From: Hyphomicrobiales bacterium
GTDB taxonomy: Bacteria; Pseudomonadota; Alphaproteobacteria; Rhizobiales; Beijerinckiaceae
Assembly (NCBI GenBank): GCA_028290405.1
Contig: JAQGJX010000102.1
Location: forward strand, 1 to 64,000
Direction of reading: 5' to 3'
Length of the DNA stretch: 64,000 nucleotides
In this document: positions 11,458-22,120 of the stretch, one piece after another
Numbering within the stretch: the stretch's first letter is position 1
Layout: every line of letters begins with the position of its first letter
Made by a program: the position numbers and the translations under genes
The notes under the pieces: generated by a model
What the model saw: the letters and a program-made list of their open reading frames with translations, nothing else
Databases searched by the model: none
Told to the model about the DNA's origin: nothing

Positions 11458-12199
11458 GCGCCGCCAGCCGCTGCGCGTCCGCAGGCGCCGCGCTCTTCAC
11501 GTCGTTGTCGAAGAAGCACCACACGTCCCTGCCCTCGCGGCGCCAGGCGGCGATGCGCGCCGCCCAGTCCGCCAGCGCCTCGTCGCCATACGTGCCGTGA
11601 TAGCGGCCTGAAGGGCCGTGGCCGCGCACGTAGACCCAGCTCGCCGTGACCTCCCAGGGCGCAGGCGCGTCCGCATGATCGGAAAAGCACAGGGCGCAGT
11701 CGTGCGCGCGCAACAGGTCGAGGATCGCGGGCTCATACCAGCTCGGATGGCGAAACTCGAACGTGTAGCGCCGCGCCGGATTGAGCATGCCAAGGAAGCC
11801 CGCGAGCCTGTCGGGGTTCGCCTTCATGCGGGGCGGCAGTTGAAACAGCACCGGCCCGGCCTTGCGGCCCAGCACGGCGAGCCGAGTCTCCATCAACTCC
11901 AGCGAATTGGCGCACTTGTCGGACAATTGCTTCCAGTGCGTGATGAAGCGCGAGGCCTTCCAGGCGAAGCGGAACGCGTCGGGCGTTGCGTCGAACCAGC
12001 CCTGCACGGCCTCGAGGGTCGGCGTGCGGTAGAAGGGCGCGTTCAACTCGGTCGCGCCAAAGCGCGACGCGTAATAGCGCAGCGCGTCCTTCTTCTTCAC
12101 GCCGGGCGGGAAGAACGGTCCCCACCACGAGTCGTAATGCCACCCGGAGCATCCGATATGGAGGGCGCCCTGCGCGCGCGGCCTTTGCGTCTTCGCCAT
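11384..12199 (-). CDS. DUF72 domain protein
   Basis: HIGCSGWHYDSWWGPFFPPGVKKKDALRYYASRFGATELNAPFYRTPT; start inferred at MAKTQRP. Confidence 0.85.
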   Translation of the reverse strand: MAKTQRPRAQGALHIGCSGWHYDSWWGPFFPPGVKKKDALRYYASRFGATELNAPFYRTPTLEAVQGWFDATPDAFRFAWKASRFITHWKQLSDKCANSLELMETRLAVLGRKAGPVLFQLPPRMKANPDRLAGFLGMLNPARRYTFEFRHPSWYEPAILDLLRAHDCALCFSDHADAPAPWEVTASWVYVRGHGPSGRYHGTYGDEALADWAARIAAWRREGRDVWCFFDNDVKSAAPADAQRLAALTSSRLSSPPRYRRARTPSSSDPG

Positions 12200-12236
12200 G
12201 GGCGCAAAACGCGCGAGGGCGCAAGGCGATCCCCCC

Positions 12237-12587
12237 TCAGGCGACGAGATGCTGTTCGTATGTCCCAGGCTTGAAGCCGACCAGCAGGCGTCCGCCAAGG
12301 TCGAGCACGGGCCGCTTGATCATGGAAGGCTGGGCGACCATCAGCGCGATGGCCCTGGCTTCGTCCAACCCCTGCTTGTCGGCGTCCGGCAGCTTTCGGA
12401 ACGTGGTCCCGGCGCGATTGAGCAGCGTCTCCCAGCCGACCTGCCTGGCCCAGCCCTCCAGACGCGCGCGCTCGACGCCTTTCGTCTTGTAATCGTGGAA
12501 CGCGTAAGCGATCCCATGCGAGTCCAGCCAATCGCGCGCCTTCTTCATCGTGTCGCACGCCTTGATGCCGTAGATGGTGGTGGTCAC
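12237..12587 (-). CDS. ArsC/Spx-family reductase-like protein
   Basis: GTG start at 12587; VTTTIYGIKACDTMKKARDWL...NRAGTTFRKL; GTGA overlap with upstream DUF72 gene. Confidence 0.85.
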   Translation of the reverse strand: MTTTIYGIKACDTMKKARDWLDSHGIAYAFHDYKTKGVERARLEGWARQVGWETLLNRAGTTFRKLPDADKQGLDEARAIALMVAQPSMIKRPVLDLGGRLLVGFKPGTYEQHLVA

Positions 12588-13411
12588 GCTCGGTCCTTCC
12601 CCTGCAATCGCTCGATCAGCGCCATGGCGGCCGCCGGATTGCGCACCTTGGCGCCTGAAATGACATAAAGGAACACGTCGCGCGCGCCAGCCGCTTTGCG
12701 CGCCTTGCGGCCGACCGTCGACAAATCCGGCGGGGTCTTGCCGCTGGCCCACAGGCGCGCGCGCTGCGCCCACGCGTCCAGCGCCGGCGGCGCATAGCCA
12801 AGCGGCTCGGCCTCGCGCGTGCCCATGATGCGCGCATACACGAAGGGGGCGGCGTCGTCGGCGATCTGCGGATAGGTCGAGTCGCCCGCCACTACGATGG
12901 CGACGCCGTGGGCGCGCGCAAGCGCGACAAAATCCGGCGAGCGAAAGCTCTCGTGGCGCGCTTCCACCGCGTGCCGCAGCGGCAGGCCGTCGACGCTGGC
13001 CGGCAGGAGCTTCAGGAACGCCTCGACGTCCGCCGGGTCGAACGTCTTGGTGGGCGCGAACTGCCAGTTGATGGGCCCAAGCTTGGCGCCAAGCGCGCTG
13101 AGGCCGCTCGCCAAGAACCGCTCGATGGCGGGCCCAGCCTCCGCCAGAACGCGCCGGTTGACGGCGTAGCGCGGGCCTTTGAGGGCGAACACGAAATTTT
13201 CCGGCGTCTCGTCGCGCCATTTTGCAAACGTCTCGCGCGTCTGCGTCCGGTAGAACGTGCCGTTGACCTCGATGGACGTGAGCCGTGCGCTGGCGTATTC
13301 GAGCTCGCGCCTGTGCGGCAGGTCCTTCGGAAAGAACGCGCCACGCCATGGCTCGTAGGTCCAGCCGCCGACGCCGATGTGGATGCGAGTGCTCAAAGGC
13401 TGCGCTTTCAT
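12584..13411 (-). CDS. DUF72 domain protein (second copy)
   Basis: IHIGVGGWTYEPWRGAFFPKDLPHRRELEYASARLTSIEVNGTFYRTQ. Confidence 0.87.
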   Translation of the reverse strand: MKAQPLSTRIHIGVGGWTYEPWRGAFFPKDLPHRRELEYASARLTSIEVNGTFYRTQTRETFAKWRDETPENFVFALKGPRYAVNRRVLAEAGPAIERFLASGLSALGAKLGPINWQFAPTKTFDPADVEAFLKLLPASVDGLPLRHAVEARHESFRSPDFVALARAHGVAIVVAGDSTYPQIADDAAPFVYARIMGTREAEPLGYAPPALDAWAQRARLWASGKTPPDLSTVGRKARKAAGARDVFLYVISGAKVRNPAAAMALIERLQGKDRA

Positions 13412-13472
13412 GACGTCTTCAGGCGGGAAAGTGGGCGTCGCTTGGACCGCGCCTCTCCGGAGGCCCTCCTGA

Positions 13473-13493
13473 GCGCCGGGAGGCGCGCGGTCC
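13473..13493 (+). repeat. 21-nt dispersed repeat, copy 1
   Basis: gcgccgggaggcgcgcggtcc, identical at 28992-29012. Confidence 0.6.
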
Positions 13494-13507
13494 CAGAGAC
13501 GCTTCGC

Positions 13508-13887
13508 TCACAACGCGCTTCGAACGTCCGTTCGCGCGAAGTCGTTCCCAACGAACGGCAGCGGACAATCGCGATCCATTGCGAGCTCAAAAGCGAAGCA
13601 ATCGCCGATGTTCAGGCCGGCGGGATGAACGCCCTTGCCCCAGCGCGCATAGGCTTGGGCGATTCCGCGGGCGGAGGCCGCCGTGGTGGGAACGACCTCA
13701 AAACCCAGGTCGGCGATCAGACGCTGCATCTCGTCCAGAAGATCGCGCCGCGCGCTCACCACCAAGGCCTCCGCGATCGTGCCGGCCCGAGGATGAGATG
13801 ATCCTCCCGGACCAGCGCGGCGCTGCAGGCCGCCGCATCGGGCTCGTCAAGAAGGACGGTCATGAGGGCGGAGGTGTCCACCACCAT
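13508..13887 (-). pseudogene. VapC-like PIN-domain toxin, frameshifted
   Basis: frame 1 from ATG 13887 reads MVVDTSALMTVLLDEPDAAACSAALVREDHLILGP; frame 2 resumes GTIAEALVVSARRDLLDEMQRLIADLGFEVVP...VGNDFARTDVRSAL; 1-nt shift near 13781-13788. Confidence 0.75.
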
Positions 13888-13955
13888 CACTTGGGCAGAC
13901 CGTCCTCGTCGTAGAGGAAATCCTGACTGCGCGACACTGGAAGGGAAAATAGACC
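13887..13955 (-). pseudogene. possible VapB-like antitoxin C-terminal remnant
   Basis: in-frame ...SRSQDFLYDEDGLPK stop overlapping vapC ATG (TGATG); no ORF of 60 aa or more upstream. Confidence 0.4.
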
Positions 13956-14019
13956 GCCCGGTGATCTATTTCGAGCTCTGGAAACCGGGCGGCGGGAGTT
14001 GGCGCAAGGCGCATTCACC

Positions 14020-14060
14020 CGCGCCCACTTCCCGGACGCGCAGCGATCCGGGGCCCAAGG
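14020..14060 (-). repeat. intergenic palindromic repeat (family A), reverse orientation
   Basis: minus strand gggccccggatcgctgcgcgtccgggaagtgggc resembles 28923-28960. Confidence 0.55.
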
Positions 14061-14090
14061 CCAAGTCTGCGACCTCGCGGCCGCTTCAGC

Positions 14091-15683
14091 TCACTCCCAC
14101 TCGATCGTGCCGGGCGGCTTGCTGGTCACGTCGTACACGACGCGGTTGATGCCCTTCACCTCGTTGATGATGCGCGTGGCGGCGCGGCCCAGCACGTTCA
14201 TGTCGAAGGGGTAGAAGTCCGCCGTCATGCCGTCCACGGAGGTGACGGCGCGCAGGGCGCACACGTGGTCGTAGGTGCGCCCGTCGCCCATCACGCCCAC
14301 TGTGCGCACGGGCAGCAGCACTGCGAAGGCCTGCCAGATGACGTCGTAGAGGCCCGCCTTGCGGATCTCGTCGAGATAGATCGCGTCCGCCTTGCGCAGG
14401 ATGTCCAGCTTCTCGCGGCTCAAGCCCCCCGGGATGCGGATCGCGAGGCCCGGGCCCGGGAACGGGTGGCGGCCGACGAACGCGTCCGACAGGCCGAGTT
14501 CCCGGCCGAGCGCGCGCACTTCGTCCTTGAAGAGTTCGCGCAGCGGCTCCACCAGCTTCATCTTCATGCGCTCGGGCAGGCCGCCGACGTTGTGATGGCT
14601 CTTGATGGTCACCGACGGGCCGCCGGAGAACGAGACGCTCTCGATCACATCCGGATAAAGCGTGCCCTGCGCAAGGAACGCGAGGTCGCCCTTCCCGTCG
14701 GCGGCGATCTTCTTGGCTTCGGCGTCGAACACGTCGATGAACAGCTTGCCGATGATCTTGCGCTTCGTCTCGGGGTCGCTCACCCCTTCGAGCTGCGAGA
14801 TGAACATGTCGCTGGCGTCCACATGCACCAGCGGGATGTTGTAATGGTCGCGGAACAGGGTGACGACCTGTTCGGCCTCGCCCATGCGCAGCAGGCCGTG
14901 GTCCACGAACACGCAGGTGAGCCGGTCGCCGATGGCCTCGTGGATGAGGACGGCGGCCACGGCCGAATCCACTCCGCCCGAAAGGCCGCAGAGCACGCGC
15001 CCGTCGCCCACCTGCTTGCGGATGGACGCGACCGCCTCGCCCCGGAAGGCGGCCATGGTCCAGTCGTTCTTGAGGCCGGCGACCTTGTGGACGAAATTGG
15101 CGATGAGCTTCGCGCCGTCCGGCGTGTGCACCACTTCCGGGTGGAACATGGTGGTGAAGATGCGGCGCTTCTCGTCGCTCGCGATGGCGAACGGCGCGTT
15201 CTCGCTGGTCGCCTTGACGGTGAAGCCCTCGGGCAGCTTCGTCACCCGGTCGCCGTGGCTCATCCAAACGGGATACCGCTCGCCGACCTGCCACAGACCG
15301 TCGAACAGCGCGCTGGCTTCGCGGATCTCGATGTCGGCGCGGCCGAACTCCGCCGCGTGGCCGCCCTCCACCGCACCGCCCAGCTGCACGGCGGTCGTCT
15401 GCTGGCCGTAGCAGATGGAGAGAATGGGAAGGCCGGACTCGAACACCGCCTGGGGCGCGCGGGGCGATCCCTCGTCGGTCACCGAGGCGGGGCCGCCCGA
15501 GAGGATCACCGCCTTGGGCTTCAACTCGTCGAACGCGGCCTGCGCGGACTGGAAGGGCGCGATCTCGCAGTAGACGCCCGCCTCGCGCACGCGCCGCGCG
15601 ATGAGCTGCGTCACCTGCGAGCCGAAGTCGATGATGAGCACCTTGTCGTGCTGGCTGACGATGTCTGAATGGGTGGCGGTCAT
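14091..15683 (-). CDS. guaA: GMP synthase (glutamine-hydrolysing)
   Basis: [42 protein letters not shown]-terminal [11 protein letters not shown]. Confidence 0.98.
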   Translation of the reverse strand: MTATHSDIVSQHDKVLIIDFGSQVTQLIARRVREAGVYCEIAPFQSAQAAFDELKPKAVILSGGPASVTDEGSPRAPQAVFESGLPILSICYGQQTTAVQLGGAVEGGHAAEFGRADIEIREASALFDGLWQVGERYPVWMSHGDRVTKLPEGFTVKATSENAPFAIASDEKRRIFTTMFHPEVVHTPDGAKLIANFVHKVAGLKNDWTMAAFRGEAVASIRKQVGDGRVLCGLSGGVDSAVAAVLIHEAIGDRLTCVFVDHGLLRMGEAEQVVTLFRDHYNIPLVHVDASDMFISQLEGVSDPETKRKIIGKLFIDVFDAEAKKIAADGKGDLAFLAQGTLYPDVIESVSFSGGPSVTIKSHHNVGGLPERMKMKLVEPLRELFKDEVRALGRELGLSDAFVGRHPFPGPGLAIRIPGGLSREKLDILRKADAIYLDEIRKAGLYDVIWQAFAVLLPVRTVGVMGDGRTYDHVCALRAVTSVDGMTADFYPFDMNVLGRAATRIINEVKGINRVVYDVTSKPPGTIEWE

Positions 15684-16031
15684 GGGTCTCTTCCGGGGGC
15701 TGGAGCCGGATTAGGCCATGGGGACGCGGGGCGCAATGCCGGCCTGTGGGCGGCGGGCAAAAACGCCGATGCGCGGCATTTGAGCGTTCCGCTTGAGCGG
15801 AGCTAAAGCGGGGTTGCGGCAGGGTGCGGGCAGATCACGGGAGCCGTCCATGTTCCACCCCGCGCAACCCTGCAGGCAACCGCGCCTCGCCACGTCCAAC
15901 TTCGGGGAATTGTTCTCCGAAGGGGTCGAGCCCGCACGCGGCGCCCCGCCATCGGTCCCATTGGCGCGCGAGCGCCGCTCGGCGTTGCGGCTGGCGCTGG
16001 CGCACGTGACCCGCGCCGCGCCCGCAAGCCC

Positions 16032-17324
16032 TCAGCCGCGCAGCATCATGGCCACGTAGAACCCGTCCGTATCGGTTGTGGCGGGCGACAGGCGCAGGCC
16101 CGGGCCCAGCTTGGAGACGTGCTCGGCCAGTTCCGGCAGGCCCGCCATCTTGGCCGCGTGGCCCATGTCGAGGGGCAGGAAGCCGGGATGGGCGCTCAAG
16201 AACGCCGTCACGCGGTCCTCGTTCTCCACCTTCAGCACCGAACAGGTGACGTAGGCGATGCGCCCGCCGGGCTTCACGAAGCGCGCCGCCTGCGCCAAGG
16301 CGGCGTCCTGCTCCTGAACGCGCTGCTGCACGGCGCCGGGGCGCACGCGCCACTTGGCGTCCGGGTTGCGCCGCCAGGTGCCGGCCCCTGTGCAGGGCGC
16401 GTCCACCAGCACGAGATCGCAGCGGCCTTCCAGGTCCGACAGCACGTCCGCCTTGCCGCGCGGGGCGCGGATCTGAATGTTGCGGGCGCTGGCGCGGGTG
16501 ACGCGGTCGAACATCGGCATCAGGCGGCGACCGTCGTTGTCGGTTGCGTAGATCTGCCCGCGATTGTCCATCATGGCCGCCAGCGCCAGAGACTTGCCGC
16601 CGCCGCCTGCGCAGAGGTCCAGCACCTGCCAGCCGGGCTCCGCGCCGGTAAGGAGGGTCGCAAGCTGCGAGCCTTCGTCCTGAACCTCCACAAAGCCGCG
16701 CACGTACGCGGGTTCGGCCGACAGCGCAGGCGCGCGGCCGTCCATGCCGACGTCGATGCGCAGACCCCAGGGGGACAGGCGCGTGGGGCGCGGGTTCAGG
16801 TGCGCGAGGTCCTCGAGCGCCTTCTCGCGGGTGATTTCCAGCAGGTTCACGCGCAGGTCGATGGGCGCGCGGGCGGCGAGCGCCCTGCCCTCCTGCGCGG
16901 CGCGCTCGCCCCAGGCTTCCTCGAGCTGCGGGGCCAGCCATTCCGGGTAGTCGCCCAGCACATGGGCGGGCGCGCCGGAGAGGTCAGCCGCCACGATGCG
17001 GGCGCGCTCCTCGTCGGTCAGCGGCTCGGGCGCGTGCTTCTCGCCGGTGAACAGCGCCGAGATGGCGTCCACGTCCAGCCCGCGCGCCCGCACATGGGCG
17101 CCCAGCACCTGAGCGCGCGGCGTTTGCGCGCCCATGATCCAGCCGGCGGAAGCGCGCACTCGCATGGTGTCCCACACAATGGCGGCGATGGCGGCGCGGT
17201 CCTTCGAGCCCGCGAAACGGTGCCCCAGGCCCCAATCCTTCAGGGATTCGGTGACGGGGCGGCGGCGGGTTTCGACATCGGACAGAACTTCGATCGCAGC
17301 GGCGACGCGGGCGGCGGGGGTCAT
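16032..17324 (-). CDS. rsmB: 16S rRNA (cytosine-C5) methyltransferase, RsmB/Sun family
   Basis: VLDLCAGGGGKSLALAAMM; VLVDAPCTGAGTWRRNPDAKW; YVTCSV. Confidence 0.9.
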   Translation of the reverse strand: MTPAARVAAAIEVLSDVETRRRPVTESLKDWGLGHRFAGSKDRAAIAAIVWDTMRVRASAGWIMGAQTPRAQVLGAHVRARGLDVDAISALFTGEKHAPEPLTDEERARIVAADLSGAPAHVLGDYPEWLAPQLEEAWGERAAQEGRALAARAPIDLRVNLLEITREKALEDLAHLNPRPTRLSPWGLRIDVGMDGRAPALSAEPAYVRGFVEVQDEGSQLATLLTGAEPGWQVLDLCAGGGGKSLALAAMMDNRGQIYATDNDGRRLMPMFDRVTRASARNIQIRAPRGKADVLSDLEGRCDLVLVDAPCTGAGTWRRNPDAKWRVRPGAVQQRVQEQDAALAQAARFVKPGGRIAYVTCSVLKVENEDRVTAFLSAHPGFLPLDMGHAAKMAGLPELAEHVSKLGPGLRLSPATTDTDGFYVAMMLRG

Positions 17325-17501
17325 ATGGGGTCAGGTTCCGGGCGTTTGGCGCAGGCTGTCGCCAGCAGGTCGCACCTCATGGCGCGTTTCAGGCGCAAAA
17401 GTCCAGCGAAGCCGCCCTGCGCGGGTCACGACAAAGCCTGAAAGCGGGAGCTAAAGGGCGTGCGGGCGAGCCTCGCCCCGACTCATCGACAAGGAAACAT
17501 C

Positions 17502-17666
17502 ATGCGCGTTCGTTTGCCCCATCTCGCCCTCGCGGCCCTTCTGGCGCTAGGCCTCTCGGCCTGCGCAAGCGCGCGCTCGCAGCCGGACGCGGGCGTGGAC
17601 CTGACGCCCCCGCCCAAGCGGCAGCTCGACGCCAAGACGCAGCTTGAGACGGGACGCCGCTACTAG
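17502..17666 (+). CDS. small putative lipoprotein
   Basis: MRVRLPHLALAALLALGLSACASARSQ, lipobox LSAC. Confidence 0.6.
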   Translation: MRVRLPHLALAALLALGLSACASARSQPDAGVDLTPPPKRQLDAKTQLETGRRY

Positions 17667-17670
17667 ACGT

Positions 17671-17859
17671 TCAGGAGACCTGACGCTTGCGCCGGCCGTT
17701 GGGTTCGCGGCCGGCGTACCAGCAGCCGCCGCACACAGCGGCGAGAAGAAGCGAAATGAGCCACGGCCCGAACAGGCCAAGCACGATGATCGCGCCGATG
17801 AACGAGGTCATCGCCTTTTCGAGAAAACGGGAACGCATCGACCAGCTCCGCAAACCCAA
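17671..17859 (-). CDS. small membrane protein
   Basis: MTSFIGAIIVLGLFGPWLISLLLAAVCGGCWYAGREPNG; start uncertain. Confidence 0.45.
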   Translation of the reverse strand: MGLRSWSMRSRFLEKAMTSFIGAIIVLGLFGPWLISLLLAAVCGGCWYAGREPNGRRKRQVS

Positions 17860-17933
17860 TACTCAGCACTTAGCCGCGCCGCCTCAATTGGCGGAACCTG
17901 AGCATTATTGTCGCGAGCTGGTTAAGGATGGCT

Positions 17934-18356
17934 TCATAGGGCCAGAAGAATGCGCGCGGCGAACACGACCCACATGGCCGCCAGCACCGCCACCCCCGCC
18001 ACGAACGCCGTGAACCGGCGCATCACCACGTTCGATCCCGTGTGGATGAGGGCATGGACAAGGCGCGTGAGCACGAAAACCCAGGACAGCACGACGAACA
18101 GCAGGTCCGCCTTGCGGGTGATGACGGCCAGAATCACCAGCACGTAGAACAGCACCGGCATTTCGAACTGGTTGGAAAAGGCGTTGGCGACCTTGGTGGG
18201 CCGCTCGGGCCAGGCGGACTGGCCCAGCGCAATGTCCTCGAAACGCACCTCGCCGGCTTTGGCGGCGGCGAAGCGCGTGCGCCCCATCATCATCAGCAGC
18301 ACGAAGGTGAGCAGAACCTGCACGAAGAGCGGCGCGAGAACGGCTTGCAGCGACAT
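17934..18356 (-). CDS. MAPEG family protein
   Basis: 140 aa with 4 TM; EMPVLFYVLVILAVITRKADLLFVVLSWVFVLTRLVHALIHTGSN. Confidence 0.85.
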   Translation of the reverse strand: MSLQAVLAPLFVQVLLTFVLLMMMGRTRFAAAKAGEVRFEDIALGQSAWPERPTKVANAFSNQFEMPVLFYVLVILAVITRKADLLFVVLSWVFVLTRLVHALIHTGSNVVMRRFTAFVAGVAVLAAMWVVFAARILLAL

Positions 18357-18460
18357 GGGGGAACTCCGGCGTGGCGGGGAGCGGATACGCGTTACGGACG
18401 GTTCGTCGTCGTGAGCGGGCGAGGGCTCCCTTGGCCAGATCCATGGCGCACCCCGCCCTG

Positions 18461-18480
18461 CCCTCCCCTGAGGGGAGGGA
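18461..18480. repeat. intergenic palindrome
   Basis: ccctcccctgaggggaggga. Confidence 0.5.
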
Positions 18481-18529
18481 GGAGGCGCGAGGGTTTGGCG
18501 GAACTGGGCTCAGCCCTGCAATCGTCGCA

Positions 18530-19210
18530 TCAAGGGTTCGGCGGCCTCGCCACGGCAACGCCGATCATCGCATCGCGCGTGACGAGCGCGGCCAGGGCCT
18601 CCTCGTCCATCGCCTCCGTGCCGGGCGGGCGCTGGGGCACGACGAGGTAGCGCAGGTCGGCGGTTGAATCGTGCACCCGCACCTCCTGCGAGGCCGGCAC
18701 CTCCAGCCCGAACTCTTCCAGCACGGCGCGCGGCTCGCGCACGATGCGGGCGCGATAGGCGCGGCTCTTGTACCAGGAGGGCGGCAGGCCCAGCAGGTCG
18801 CGCGGATAGCAGGAGCACAGGGTGCAGACGACCACGTTGTGCACGTCCGGCGTGTTCTGCAACGCCACCAATTGGGTGGTGGCGGTCTGGAATCCAAGCT
18901 CGCGGATGGCCGTGTTGGCGTCGGCGATGAGGCGCTCGTGGAAACCCGGATCGGCCCACGCTCGCGCCACAACCTTCGCGCCATTGGCGGGGGTGATGGA
19001 ATCGCGCGCCTCCATGGCGGCGCGCACCTCGTCGGCCGTGACGACGCCCTTCTCGATCAGCAGCTCCTTCAGGGCGATGCCGAGGATCTGGTAATAGGAA
19101 TGCACCTTGTCGTCAGGCTGCGGCGGCGCGTGATGGTCGTGACCGTGATGACCGTCGTGGTCGTGGTCATGGTCATGGTCATGATGATGGCCGTGCGGAT
19201 CGTTGCTCAT
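18530..19210 (-). CDS. nitrile hydratase alpha / thiocyanate hydrolase gamma-like subunit
   Basis: VVCTLCSCYPRDLLGLPPSWYKS metal site; His-rich N-terminus HGHHHDHDHDHDHDGHHGHDHH. Confidence 0.92.
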   Translation of the reverse strand: MSNDPHGHHHDHDHDHDHDGHHGHDHHAPPQPDDKVHSYYQILGIALKELLIEKGVVTADEVRAAMEARDSITPANGAKVVARAWADPGFHERLIADANTAIRELGFQTATTQLVALQNTPDVHNVVVCTLCSCYPRDLLGLPPSWYKSRAYRARIVREPRAVLEEFGLEVPASQEVRVHDSTADLRYLVVPQRPPGTEAMDEEALAALVTRDAMIGVAVARPPNP

Positions 19211-19228
19211 GTGCTTTGTTCCTGCGGC

Positions 19229-19516
19229 TCAGGGCTTTTCAAGCCAGTTGTCCATGAGGTCGATGGCCAGCGTGTCGCGCGGCGAGCCCTTGTAGGCCGG
19301 CCAGATCTCGGCTTGCTGGAAACTGACTTCGTAGACGTACTTCTTCTCGCCCGGCAGGCCGAACGCCAGCGTCTCGGGATTGCCGTAGGCGCCGAAACCG
19401 CGCGTGACCCGGCCCGTCTTGCCGCGGATGTAGACCGGCGTGCGGAAGTGGCCGATGGGGTAATCCTCGCGCACGCGCACAAGGTCGCCTTCACGGAAAC
19501 GCTGCGTCACAGGCAT
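19229..19516 (-). CDS. nitrile hydratase beta, C-terminal domain as separate subunit
   Basis: RFREGDLVRVREDYPIGHFRTPVYIRGKTGRVTRGFGAYGNPE; GGAGGAG before ATG. Confidence 0.88.
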   Translation of the reverse strand: MPVTQRFREGDLVRVREDYPIGHFRTPVYIRGKTGRVTRGFGAYGNPETLAFGLPGEKKYVYEVSFQQAEIWPAYKGSPRDTLAIDLMDNWLEKP

Positions 19517-19854
19517 TTCGTCTCCTCCTCCGCCCGCAGCTCCAGTTCGCCCGTCTCGGCGAGCCGCTGGCGCACCTGCGCCACCTTGGCGTCGATCTCG
19601 TCCTGGGTGAGCACGCCCTTGTCGATCAGCTGGCGCTGCAAGGCCGCCGTCCAGCGCTCGTAATAATTCAGCTTCTCGTAGACGTCGTGGCCAAGCTGCT
19701 CGATGTTGCGGCGGTTTTCGTGCCCGGACGCGATGCCCTTGGCGCCGACGACGCCGCGTACGGCGTCGATCTGCTTCTCCCAGAAGGCCAGTTCGTGCGT
19801 GGAGTTGTCGATGGGGCCGTCCTCCAGCCCGCCAACGTCATGGGGTCCGCGCAT
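19507..19854 (-). CDS. nitrile hydratase beta, N-terminal domain as separate subunit
   Basis: ATG at 19854 after GGAGG; MRGPHDVGGLEDGPI...NYYERWTAALQRQLIDKGVLTQDEIDAKV. Confidence 0.85.
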   Translation of the reverse strand: MRGPHDVGGLEDGPIDNSTHELAFWEKQIDAVRGVVGAKGIASGHENRRNIEQLGHDVYEKLNYYERWTAALQRQLIDKGVLTQDEIDAKVAQVRQRLAETGELELRAEEETKCL

Positions 19855-20002
19855 GTCGCCTCCTTGCAAAACAGTCGGGGCCATCTTGCCGCATCGCGCG
19901 CCGGCGACGCAAGCGTTGCGGGAGCGGCGCGCACGAGACGCTGGCGCCCGCCAAATCAATCCGCTACGCCGCTCAGGCACGTCCAGCAAAGCGGTTCAGA
20001 AC

Positions 20003-20437
20003 ATGGAACATTACTTTACGCGGTTCGCCAACCAGGTCGCCCGCGTCTCGGGGCGCCCGCTCACCTTCGTGATCTGCTGCGCGACCATCATCCTGTGGGC
20101 GGCCAGCGGGCCTTTGTTCGGATTTTCCGACACGTGGCAACTGGTGGTGAACACGTCCACCACCATCGTCACGTTCCTCATGGTGTTCCTGATCCAGAAC
20201 ACGCAGAACCGCGACGGGGCGGCCATCCAGGCCAAGCTCGACGAATTGCTCCGCGCCGTGTCGGACGCGCGCAACGACTTCATCGGGATCGAGCACCTGA
20301 CCGAGAAGGAGCTCGATGAAATCCGGAACGACATCGAACGCTCGTGCGGCGACGGCATGGCCGATCCCGAGGGCAAGCGGAAGATGGAGCTGCTGCACGC
20401 GTCTTTCGGGCGCATGTCCAGCACGCGCGGCCGCTAG
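20003..20437 (+). CDS. low-affinity iron permease family-like membrane protein
   Basis: MEHYFTRFANQVARVSGRPLTFVICCATIILWAASGPLFGFSDTWQLVVNTSTTIVTFLMVFLIQNTQNRD. Confidence 0.8.
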   Translation: MEHYFTRFANQVARVSGRPLTFVICCATIILWAASGPLFGFSDTWQLVVNTSTTIVTFLMVFLIQNTQNRDGAAIQAKLDELLRAVSDARNDFIGIEHLTEKELDEIRNDIERSCGDGMADPEGKRKMELLHASFGRMSSTRGR

Positions 20438-20445
20438 GCGGCCTC

Positions 20446-20461
20446 CTCCCGCGTGCGGGAG
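20446..20461. terminator. palindromic hairpin between convergent genes
   Basis: ctcccgcgtgcgggag between the + gene ending 20437 and guaB ending 20489. Confidence 0.45.
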
Positions 20462-20488
20462 AAGGCGCTCGCGCGGGCCGTCAGGCCG

Positions 20489-22120
<1,632 letters not shown>

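Noticed and set aside
15793-16059. 88-aa plus ORF between guaA and rsmB
   Set aside because: No motif, poor ribosome-binding site, runs into rsmB antisense
19131-19200. short tandem repeat (gtcatg/gtcgtg units) as a CRISPR or satellite
   Set aside because: It encodes the in-frame His/Asp tail of the alpha-type nitrile hydratase subunit
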